Positions 11,483 through 22,900 of a stretch of 64,000 bases of DNA are shown here, piece by piece. This DNA is from Dendrophyllia cribrosa (lineage: Eukaryota; Cnidaria; Anthozoa; Scleractinia; Dendrophylliidae). The notes beneath the pieces were generated by a model. The model saw nothing but the letters and a program-made list of their open reading frames with translations. It had not been told where the DNA came from and did no database searches. The position numbers were made by a program, and so were the translations under genes. Positions within the stretch are counted from its first letter, which is position 1; the number at the start of each line of letters is the position of its first letter. The DNA lies in assembly GCA_024195265.1 (NCBI GenBank), contig JAJLRJ010000007.1, positions 9,186,828 to 9,250,827 of the forward strand, read 5' to 3'.

Positions 11483-11579
11483 TTTCATCAGATATCCAAA
11501 CACCTCGAAGTGGGCTGACTCGGCTGCGCCTCGTTTTTCAATCCACTTTTTGGTGTTTAGATATCCTGGCCTGATGAAA
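11483..11579. mobile_element. Foldback element
   Basis: TTTCATCAG-ATATCCAAACACC on the left is matched in inverse by GGTGTTTAGATATC...CTGATGAAA on the right, enclosing a GC-richer centre. This is MITE-like, with no clear target duplication. Confidence 0.5.
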
Positions 11580-11653
11580 CACTCTCCTCGTGTTTCATAT
11601 ATTACTTCACGCAATAAAACACGGGTTTTGAGTGAACTCCTTCGATTTTAAAG

Positions 11654-12122
11654 GAGCACGTTTTAACGCAGCTTCATTATCAAAAGTACTTTTACTGCTG
11701 TAAAAGTGCCTGGTCTAAACGACAGATAGATTCGATCAGCAAAAACTACAAATGAAATGGTAATCGTCGGAAATATATAACAACATTTATACAACTTTAG
11801 CTAGTAATCATCTTTGATTTCGGACTTTTGAATAATTTCTAAATAGAATAGCAATTCTTCAGGACGTTCCTACCACTTGACTTTAATGTAGTAACATATT
11901 ATCAACTGAGCTAGAGGAGAGCAAATTTGAAATAAAAATAAGGACATTTTAATGCAGCTTCATCAAAAGAAAGTACTTTTACTTCTTTAAAAGTGCCTGG
12001 CATAATGAACGACAGATATGTTTTACCAAAGCACGTTTTAATGCTGCTTCATATTAAAAGAAATTTCTTTTACTTCTTTAAAAGTGCCTGGCGTAATGAA
12101 CGACAGATATGTTTTACTTGCT
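11654..12122. repeat. Three copies of a ~90-bp repeat
   Basis: The phrase GTTTTAAYGC(A/T)GCTTCAT...CTTTTAC...TTAAAAGTGCCTGGC followed by AACGACAGATA occurs at about 11654, 11945 and 12034. The last two are in direct tandem. No coding function is evident. Confidence 0.6.
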
Positions 12123-12230
12123 TGTATGTCGGTGAAAGTAAATTTGAAATAAAAAAAAGCAGGAAAAAAGATAAATAAATTTAGTCTCGATTCATACTCA
12201 AAATTTCGTGAATTATACTGTTGTATTTTA

Positions 12231-12349
12231 GTCCTGGCCTGTACAATAGGCGCTTCTGTGGTGCTCTAGCGCCGAGAAGCGCGAGAAACGAGCGCGGAGC
12301 GCGAGCCACGCAGTGGGGAGAAGAAAAATGCCTGTTGTCCAGGCTATCA
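12231..12349. repeat. Small CG-rich segment with weak terminal inverted repeats
   Basis: The left end CCTGGCCTGTACAATAGGCG and the right end GCCTGTTGTCCAGGC are approximate inverse copies around a CG-rich centre (GCGCGAGAAACGAGCGCGG). It may be a small MITE. Confidence 0.35.
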
Positions 12350-13130
12350 TTTTAGCTCGGGCGATTTATGGCTCTACTTTAATTAGATATTACTTACCTC
12401 TTTACCACCGTATTTATCACAAGTAGTCTTGAAGAGAGAATAACATTAACACAAGTAATTATGTAACGGAACCATTTCCCATGTTAGAGAGACGCTGACA
12501 GGATGAGATCCGTTCGCAGTGTTGACCTGTACAGTTTCGATTGTGCAACTCCTGCACTTAACCCTCATTGCCGGTATGCCTGACATATTTCTTTTTCCTG
12601 ACTTGCCTCAAAATCCTGGCGGACTTTGCTGTGAGCAGCAAACTAAAAGATCGTTAAGAAAATTCAAAAATCGTCTTGGTATGATTTGCGCATGGGTGAA
12701 TGACAAAGTTCAATCATTTCATTAATTCACTACGGCGAAATTCATGAATAACATTCAATCATATTCAGGAAGAAATATTCACATTGAAGTGTGTTTGAAA
12801 TATTTCCACTAATTAAAATAATGTCAGCCGGACAATGAGAAGACTGGAACGTGCGAGAAAAGAATTTAAAAACAAAACAGGCCTAGGTTTTGCTCCATAA
12901 CGTGCGGACAAGTCAGACAAGTTGAAACATTTAAAACGTTTTTTTTTTTTAATTGCTATATTTGTTTTCTACTTTCGCATTTGGTTTGACGGCTTTTTTC
13001 TGTGAATACAGTCAACCCTCTTAAAGCATACACCTCTCTAATGATGATCTATCGTCTCCAAGACAATAATTTTTGCTTTCTAAATAAAGGAGAATTTAAG
13101 CAGTGTCGCATTATAAACTAGCCTGATTTT
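12350..13130. other. No gene recognised
   Basis: A 68-codon open frame at 12519 has no recognisable domain and no supporting splice sites. The rest is AT-rich. Confidence 0.4.
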
Positions 13131-13147
13131 GCGTGGCGCCTGGCTTG

Positions 13148-13195
13148 TCCTGAAAACAATAGAGCTGCGTGATATCCAGGTCCAATGAAATTAAA
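13148..13195. repeat. Dispersed repeat, 'AGAGCTGCGTGATACCCAGG' family, copy 2 (short)
   Basis: CTGAAAACAATAGAGCTGCG through CCAATGAAATTA matches the 3' parts of the copies at 11180 and 53927. Confidence 0.6.
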
Positions 13196-13220
13196 GGTTC
13201 CTAAGAGGTGCATACCTCCC

Positions 13221-13640
13221 GGGGGGGGGGGGGGTACTCCCATATATGAGCTTTACAGGTATGTGCCGCTGTGAAGGGTATGGTTTTCAGGCAGTTTAGT
13301 CTAGGATAGGGTATAGTTATCAGAGATTTTTGGTCTTGAATAGGGTATCATTTTCCGCTAAACTGATCAATTGCGTGAAGAATTTAGTCCAGACAAGGTT
13401 TACTGCCAAATGGCATTTAAAAATCGGTACGGCGGGCAGTACGGCATTTTTGCTGACCCCCGTTAACTAATAGCTGTGATAGTGAACGAGTTTCTGGAAA
13501 ATAGCGAGTCTGGAATAGGTCTAGGATAGGGTAGGGTTTTTCGGTGTTTAGTCTAGAATAGGGTTGCAAAATGCAGCTAAAATGGTCTAGTATAGGTTAA
13601 GGGTCTCAGAGTCCCAGCGGCACACCCCCACCCAAAAATT
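13221..13640. repeat. G14 tract plus 'TCTAGGATAGGGTA' repeat
   Basis: A run of 14 G is followed by TACTCCCATATATGAG and by several variants of GTCTAGGATAGGGTA up to about 13640. The TACTCCCATATA phrase next to a G/C tract recurs at 39685. This is a dispersed repeat prone to homopolymer expansion. Confidence 0.55.
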
Positions 13641-13967
13641 TGCAGTAATTGTGTAATGTTTAAAATGGTATCTTTAGGGGTCAAATAAAGCTTGAGCCAC
13701 GCCCAGATTGGTCTCTTTACAGGATTTTTAAAATTCTTATTTTGATGTCATGTTACTGCTGCAGGCCCGTATGAACAGGTTTAGATGTGATGGGGCACCT
13801 CTTTGTCAGTGCTGTCTTTGTAAGATTTGTGGTGTTCTCCTTGGAATAAAAAGTTTTTGCTTGTTTGCAAGAACTGGCCTCGTCTCTCAACTTTCTTACA
13901 TGAAGTTGCAACCAAAAGAAGAGACACTTCAGGTTGAGTTACATGACGAACTGGACTAAAATCTAAC

Positions 13968-16900
13968 ATGGCGGACAAACCCGGTACATTACATCTTTCT
14001 CCATTTACTAACCTAAAGATTGCTTCTCACGAAGTTCTAAGGTAATGTAACTACTTTCTTCTTCTTATCAATAAATGCCTTTCTCCACCCAACGACGAAG
14101 AAATGGAAAAATGGACGAAGCAATTGCCAAAAAGCGTTGGACTTTTTTTAGATAGACCTGAGTGCTTGGAAAGATCAAAGAAAGATTGGAACTGAACTGA
14201 ACTAAGGGCGTTTTTAATTAATTAAAAGCTGTATAGGAGAAGAGTTGTGTTTGTTTTTTTTTTTTATTCTTTAAGCCGTCACCCCCAAACCAAATTTAAA
14301 ATGTTGCATTACACTACTACATGTACCGTACATGGGCACATTGCAGAATACTCCGCAACTTATTTGCATCTTGTTGACAAACAAAAGTGCCTATTGTGTT
14401 ATGCTTCGTTCTACAAAGCATTTCGACACATGTTAATGTAGTGGTCGGGAGTACTGTCCTGCGTTTAGGTTATGCTAAAGATCTTCGATATATTCATTCT
14501 TTAGGTTTCATAGAATTTTGCTGCTTGGCATGTAGATTTTGAAAGTCTTTGGCAAATCTTCAGCATGGGTTTCACACAGAATCCAGACTGGCCAAACAGG
14601 GCACCATTCGGCCGTTGACAAAACCAGGATCGGATCGGATCGGATCAACCCCCTGTAACTCACTAAATGACGAACGGTTAGGTCTAGAGCTAGAGGGGTT
14701 GATCCGATCCGATCCGATCCGGGTTTTGTCAACGGCCGCAACATTCCAGGATAATAAGGGGCCATCATCATGTTGTTATCTAAAAAAAGCTTTTATTTCT
14801 CTTAGTTGTCTTAATACTTTATTTCTTAGAGGACTGGAAAGAAGACCTTGCCCAAAGTGTCATGCCTCAAGGAAGTATTATTGCTACGTGTGCTATGTGA
14901 CAGTTGGAGTTGACAGAAGTCTGATTCCCACCGTCCGTCTTCCAATTAAAGTTGACATGTAAGAGATTCTTTGTAATGATGATAGAAAACATAATTCATA
15001 CTGTCTAAATTTAATAAATATCCTGTCTCTAATAGACGCCCCTCTATAATAAACACTTCCTTAAGAAGCAGTAAAAATTAAATAAACACCTCTCTTATGA
15101 ATGCCCCTCACATCCTTGGAAATCCTGCTTGAATAATGTGAGCAATACAATGAATTCTATACAGTGCATAAATGAAACTAGTTTTACATATTATAGACTA
15201 ATGTACATGTAGTATAAAGTTGTGTTCAAACCAGAAGTCTTTGCAGATAAATGAAATCAATAAACGTGCCCCTCTCTAATAAAATGCTCCCAATGAAAAC
15301 AAGAAAATTCAATAAACATGTCCAGGGGGTTTATTAGAGTTGTTAAAATTTATCTCTCCAAGACAAAACACTCTGCACAGAATGCCCCCTAACAAGCGAT
15401 AATAATAATGTAACACCAATGAACTTCTAAAGAAATAATTGTGTGAGTTCCATGTATATGTTGTGGTTCAATTTTATCCTTGGTTCAAATTTTATTTTCC
15501 TTTGTTTTTGGCTATGGTAATGTATGATAATGAGTTTTAAACAAAGGAAAATAAAATTTGAACCAAGGATAAAATTGAACCACAACATATATATACTTCA
15601 AGGATTGTTAGCTGAGGACCCTGCAGCTCTTGAACTTTTGAAAAGTAATTAATATTAGGGGTGTATTCTAGGTATTTTTATTGAATACATGTACCTCCGC
15701 TAACCTCATAGCCTGCGAGCAAGCTCTCTTGAAGTGGGGAAGCCCGGGGAAGGAGAAGAAATGGCTGCAAGCTCTCTTCTACCCACTCTCCCCCAAGAGA
15801 GCTTGCTCGTCGGCAACAAACCTCATCCCATTCTCACAAGGAAATGAACATTTCTTTCCAGAATAAAACATCAAAGAGAGTTGGTGGGGAAAAGTACAGC
15901 CACTCATGCTCAGATCCTTGCACCTGATGATGTAACAATACACAACTATCCAGTAATCATATTTTTTATCATTCTTATCATTCTTAAATAAATGCAGATA
16001 ATTTGTCGTTTCTAAAACTACAAAAGAAATGCATTACTTGTTATTATATTGTATTATTTTACTTTTTATTTTATACGCAATCCCACAAGCTCTGTAGCTT
16101 AAATTTTTATTGTGTTAAAATAAAGGTTATCTGTCTATCTATCATAACACTTAATTAAAATTGTTGTTATTGACTTTCTCTTTTATTTTTGTTTTTAATC
16201 CAAGGCAGTTCCAGAATACTCAGACAAAGAAAAGGTACATTGCATACTGTAATTATACTGTTATTTTAGTAACTGTTGATAATCTAAAGCCTGTTTTGAT
16301 AAAATAGTGCCTCCCTTGCAGTAACTAAATACAAAGTATTGTTTATGTTTGCAGGCAATAATCGTTTTCCCAGCTGAGGTGAGTGGTTAAAAACAATTGT
16401 TAACAGCTCAATATTTAATGTTTTGGCCAATAAAACCATGAATGCCAATAATATTTTTGAAATTTTGATTGCAACCAATGACAAGCAAGTTGGTTTTATC
16501 AATGGAGTTGATCAGTAAGATCAATTGGCCACTGTAATCAGATTCAAAAGCTGATATATATGTTGTGGTTCAAATTTTTCTTTGGTTTAAAAATTTTCAA
16601 ACCAGTTTAGTTTTTATTTTCCTTTGTCTCGTGTTCATTATCATATTCTGAGACAAAGGAAAACAAAAATCAAACTGGTTTGAAAATTTTCAAACCAAAG
16701 AAAAAATTGAACCACAACATATACATGTATATGTTTTCCGAACACTAGTCCTTTGTCACAGCAAATCAAGGAATTGTGGGTTGTCTGTGGTTTATTTATC
16801 AAATGGTGAAGTAATTTTCTTATCAACTCAATTGATAAAACCAAATTTTCATGTTTCAGTCCCCTACCAATGCAGGAGGGGGACATTGGGGGTCTCTGAA

Positions 16901-19900
16901 CACTGCAACACCGCAAAAAAAAAAATTACCAAACACCACATCACCGCAAGAAAAGTCGACGAAACACCGTCACCGCAATATATATTTTTGTCAAGTTACT
17001 TATAAATAAAAAAGGCTAAGGTTGGCGACCGGCAGCGTATTGAAGATTAATTAGACAGTATTGGACTGCTTTTTGTTACAAATTAAACATAATGGTACGT
17101 GCTTTTCATAAATAAGTACGGAATAAATAACATATAGAGGCTACATTAAGATATGACAAGGGTCAAACAGGAAACGGCAACACCGCAGATAATTTCGTTC
17201 CACCGAACACCGCAGACTTTAATTAAAGCGTAAACATCACACACCGTAGGGTTTGAGATCACTGCAACACCGCAATCTGGGATTTTATTCACCGCAACAC
17301 CGCATAAAAAAATGAGCAACACTGCAACATCGCGAATCCCCAATGTCCCCCTCATGCAGCACCATGTTTCTTTAATGACATACAAGGTTAAATTTATAAA
17401 ATCAAGAAACTACAGAGCACTGAAAGGGCTTCTTTCAGTTATGGAACAGCTTTTTAAAATTTATAATAAACAATCCAATAATAGTTTTATAAGAATATTA
17501 CACCTACAGGGCCTGATCACAGGTTATAACACACAGCAACTGTTAATAAATTTAATATTTTGCTTTTTAACCATAAAACAGATTGAAGTAGCAGTTTGAT
17601 AAATTAGTTAAATGAATGAACAGTCTGTCATTATTATTGTCCCAGGATGCTATCACTCTAAAGATGATCAGTCAAAACCATGACAGACAGACAGCGCTGC
17701 AGTCATCATCGTCATCAGATGATAACAGTGCAGCTGTGTTTGACAGAGTTGTTTTTATTGACAGCACATGGCAACAATGTCATCAGATAATAACTGTAAG
17801 TACCACTGTTTCATTCATGGTATAAATTATTCCAGGGCATGCATGTACATACATGCACTGTTCTGACTTTTTATTTACAATTTAAATGGAGATCCAGTGA
17901 GTGTCATGAACAGACACATGATGTAGACTCTTCTTACAATAGTTATCATCTTAAAAAATAAATACATGTAAATCATTCTTACGCCCAACAAACAATGTCA
18001 CCTACATGTATTTCAGAGTTAAGACAAATAACTCCACCCTTTGTAAAACCAACTGAGACAAGTACTATACTGTATACAGTATATAAAAAATTAGATCCTT
18101 TATTTATACTGTATATAATGATATTGTTACAAATTAATAACTAATTAAAAGTCTTGTTTTGTGGGTGACTTGAATAATCATTTTATCTTTTTTTTTTTGG
18201 TTTAGAACAAAAGATAACAGCAGTGGGTTGCATTTCTGTAAATTGCATTATTATTATTTTAGTAACTTTTCTTCAAGAGCTCACCCCTTTCTTTAAGGAC
18301 AAGAAGTTGGACCAACTTCAAAGGGTCAAACTTGAAAATGCTGTGACACATTTTTGGAGGTTAGGTGCAAAACTTCACTTTTTATATTAATAATAATTAA
18401 TAATTTTAAAAGTTACCTGACTGTATTTTTTGCCAGCTGACAAAAAAGTGCAAGTTTATCTTTTACTGCACATATTTGAAAAGTGAAATGCATGGAGTTA
18501 CTTAACTCCCCCTGCTGTATGGGATACTAGTCCATCGCATGCGCAGGGATATCACATCAGTATTCTGTTAAGTTTCCATTAAACGAATGGAGTTAGTTTC
18601 TAGAGAAACTGTGGTGTTGCGTCGGTGGGGGGATGAAACACGAGAATTTAGTTTTATCGACTGAGTCGATAAGGTAAATTGACCACCGTAAAAAGATTCA
18701 AATAGCTGACGTTTCGAGCGCTAGCCCTTCGTCGGAGCGAATCAAGGAATTGTGGGTAGTGTGTGGTTTTATATAGTAAGCGATGGAGCTACGCTATTGG
18801 TGGAAATTTGGTGACGTGAAAAACAAATGTAGATTAGTTGAATGAAAAGCGTTCGTTGATTCCGTGGGGTTTGAGAGTGCCGATTTGAAAGATGATTTTT
18901 TGTTCTAGGTTTTTACGGCTTTCTGTGTTACCCTGGTGTAGGGAAAGGCCGCAGATTGTCATGTGTTGTTTAGAATGGTTAGTAAGATTAAAATGGCGCG
19001 CGACTGGTTTGGATGCGTCTTTGTCATTTTTTTCAACGTCTCGGAGATGTTCACGAAAACGGTCGCCCAGTCTCCTCCCTGTTTCGCCAATGTATATCTT
19101 TTTGCAAAAAGTACATGTTATGCAGTAGATAACATTTACGGAGGTGCATGTAAAACGATCAGTGATTTTAATAGATCGTTTGGGTCCTGTTATTTTGTCC
19201 GCGTTGTGAATGAAAGGACAAGTGTTACATCGTGTGCGTGTGCATTTGAAAGTTCCCGGTACATCGTCAGATTTCAGTGCGCTCGTAACTAGAAAGTTGC
19301 CTATGTTTTTGTCACGTTTGAATGAAATTAGTGGGGGTTGTGAAAAAATTCTGCCAGTTTCGGGGTCGTTTTGGAGTAATTTGAAATTTTTTAAAATGAT
19401 GCTTTTGACTGTGTTGTTGTGTGGGTGGAAAGTGAGGGTGAATGGAATTCTCTCGTTCTCTTCCTTCTGTGGCGTTTGTAGTGCTGACTGTCTGTCGATC
19501 TGTTGTGCACGTTGTTGGCCCGTATTAACAACAGAGTCAGGGTACCCACGTTTCTTGAAAAACTGGCACATTTCTTCTGATTTGTTGGAAAAATCAGAGT
19601 CATCACTACATAGACGTCGAAGTCTGAGAAATTGAGAATACGGAATGGCGTTTTTAACGTGCGATGGATGTGAGGATGAATGTAACAGATAACTGTGGGA
19701 ATCTGTAGGTTTGTAGTGCACACTTGTGGATAAACTGTTACCGTTGATTGAAATATTAATGTCAAGAAAAGCGACTGAGGTTTCGGAAATTTCCCAGGTA
19801 TATTTTAGAGCTGGATGAAAAGTATTGACAGAAGTTATGAATTGATTAAGTTCCTCTTTACTGGAAGAGGTAGCGCCAATGCAATCATCGATGTAACGGC

Positions 19901-22900
19901 CGTAGAGTTCGGGTTTGGTTCCGTGGTACTGATTAAAAAATTTGTCTTCGATGTGGCCTACAAAAAGGTTAGCGTAGCTTGGTCCCATTTTGGTGCCCAT
20001 GGCGACTCCATTTACTTGTTTGTAGTAGTTTTGGGAAAATGAAAAACAGTTAAGTGTCAAAACTAATTCGGCTAAGCGGAGCAGTGTTTCTGAGCTTGGG
20101 TTTTGAATGGAGCGCTGGTCGAAAAAATATTTTAGTGCTTGAAGTCCTTCGTCATTGGGGATGACGGTATATAAAGAGGTAATGTCCATAGTGAAAATTA
20201 ATTTGTTTTCGCTGGCAAAACTGAAATCCCGGAAAATTTCGAGTGCGTGATTGGTGTCCTTAATGTACGAGGGTAGTGATTTGACAATGGGGGCCATGAT
20301 TTTGTCTAAATAGCTAGAAATTAGTTCGGTAGGACAGCTACAAGCGGAAACAATGGGTCGGCCCGGATTGTTTGGTTTATGAATTTTAGGTTTGAAATAA
20401 ACGCGTGAGGTTCTAGGAGTAGTGATGATGAGATTGTTGGCGGTAACTGGTAATTGTTGTTTAGTAATGAGGTCTTGGATAGTTTCTTTGACAATTTTTT
20501 GGTTGGTAGAAGTGAGATCTTTATCAACTTTGGCATAGAAAGCGGTGTCAGAAAGTTGCCGAAAAGCCTCTTGTCGGTAAAGGTCGGTCCGCCAAACAAC
20601 TACCGCCCCGCCTTTGTCGGCCGCTTTGATAACAATGTCGCGTCGTTTGCTAAGACTTTTGAGCGCTGCCCATTCTCCTGTTGAAAGGTTGGAAATTTTG
20701 GTGTGGCGGTTAAATTTAAATTTTGGTGTGGCCGTTACATCGATGATTGCATTGGCGCTACCTCTTCCAGTAAAGAGGAACTTAATCAATTCATAACTTC
20801 TGTCAATACTTTTCATCCAGCTCTAAAATATACCTGGGAAATTTCCGAAACCTCAGTCGCTTTTCTTGACATTAATATTTCAATCAACGGTAACAGTTTA
20901 TCCACAAGTGTGCACTACAAACCTACAGATTCCCACAGTTATCTGTTACATTCATCCTCACATCCATCGCACGTTAAAAACGCCATTCCGTATTCTCAAT
21001 TTCTCAGACTTCGACGTCTATGTAGTGATGACTCTGATTTTTCCAACAAATCAGAAGAAATGTGCCAGTTTTTCAAGAAACGTGGGTACCCTGACTCTGT
21101 TGTTAATACGGGCCAACAACGTGCACAACAGATCGACAGACAGTCAGCACTACAAACGCCACAGAAGGAAGAGAACGAGAGAATTCCATTCACCCTCACT
21201 TTCCACCCACACAACAACACAGTCAAAAGCATCATTTTAAAAAATTTCAAATTACTCCAAAACGACCCCGAAACTGGCAGAATTTTTTCACAACCCCCAC
21301 TAATTTCATTCAAACGTGACAAAAACATAGGCAACTTTCTAGTTACGAGCGCACTGAAATCTGACGATCTACCGGGAACTTTCAAATGCACACGCACACG
21401 ATGTAACACTTGTCCTTTCATTCACAACGCGGACAAAATAACAGGACCCAAACGATCTATTAAAATCACTGATCGTTTTACATGCACCTCCGTAAATGTT
21501 ATCTACTGCATAACATGTACTTTTTGCAAAAAGATATACATTGGCGAAACAGGGAGGAGACTGGGCGACCGTTTTCGTGAACATCTCCGAGACGTTGAAA
21601 AAAATGACAAAGACGCATCCAAACCAGTCGCGCGCCATTTTAATCTTACTAACCATTCTAAACAACACATGACAATCTGCGGCCTTTCCCTACACCAGGG
21701 TAACACAGAAAGCCGTAAAAACCTAGAACAAAAAATCATCTTTCAAATCGGCACTCTCAAACCCCACGGAATCAACGAACGCTTTTCATTCAACTAATCT
21801 ACATTTGTTTTTCACGTCACCAAATTTCCACCAATAGCGTAGCTCCATCGCTTACTATATAAAACCACACACTACCCACAATTCCTTGATTCGCTCCGAC
21901 GAAGGGCTAGCGCTCGAAACGTCAGCTATTTGAATCTTTTTACGGTGGTCAATTTTCCATTAAACGGTTTGCTGTACCTTATCATATAATTATACTTGAA
22001 TGATCAGAGGCCATGGGAGTTTCTTGTCTTGTAGAAACTAGCCTGTCTACAAGTTAAGGCTTTGCCCTTTAAAAAGTGCTTGGTGTCTGACAGCAAGCCA
22101 TGCAAAGCCAGTAGAGGCTAGAGTGGGGCCACTCCACCCGAAATAGGAGCCTGTTTACAGGTTATGCCATCAATTAAAAGCCTGACACATTTATTCCAAA
22201 GCACTATCTAGACCACTCCACCCCACAAAATAGTTAATAAATTATACAAAATAGGAGTCAGTTATGCAAGAACAAAGAACTCAGACACAGGCACTTGCAA
22301 AAATCATCTGCCTCATGGAAACTTCACAGTGAAATTAAAAAAGCACTTCATTTTCTTCTCCTATCCTTTTTTGAGTTTTCACACAACAGTAGTTGATCTT
22401 GTGCAAATTGTTTTTAATGTTTTAGGCCTCAGAGGAATAAACCAGACACCTGCCTAGCAACCATTGAAGCTGTTTATTACTTTTTCAAGGAATATGATCA
22501 ACACATTTTAAAAAGGTACATGATAACAGATTAAAAGGATGACATGTTCCACTTTAATATGTCAGATATGTGTAGCATCTCAAAAATCAACCTTGTGTAA
22601 TTAATGCAGACTTGTTTGTCATTAAAACTGTCAAGTACTAATAAAAATAAATTTTACAATCAACGTCGTTTCGACTTATCAAATTGACTTCATTAACAGT
22701 TTTGCTGCAAATATTTTATATAACTTATAAAAGAACAATTTAATAGCGATGAAGCTCTTGATGAAGTAATGAAGGTGACTTCACTGTACATGTATTTTAT
22801 CACTCTTCAAAAATTTATAAGAATACACTGTAAACTGCTGCCAAACTTCAAAGACATGCAAAAACTACTACAGTTCACGTGGACATCAACTTCCTTTTCT

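Larger units (their letters stand above)
18586..21953. mobile_element. Penelope-like element inverted dimer (copies B and C) in DTWD1 intron 7, 13-bp TSD
   Basis: Copy B is minus (18586 to about 20732) and copy C is plus (about 20730-21953). They are joined 5' to 5'. The whole 3368-bp unit is flanked by TTTCCATTAAACG at 18573-18585 and 21954-21966, so it arrived as one insertion. At the join, AAATTTTGGTGTGGC occurs twice (20693 and 20718), and the plus copy begins at GGCCGTTACATCGATG within RT motif C. Copy C ends about 90 bp earlier at its 3' side than copy B. The two copies are nearly identical to each other. Confidence 0.93.

Noticed and set aside
20733..20816. First 27 residues of the 660-codon PLE frame (MKSIDRSYEL...)
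   Set aside because: They are read from the antisense strand of copy C. The same peptide opens the frame at 128 for the same reason, so it is a junction artefact and not a native N-terminus.
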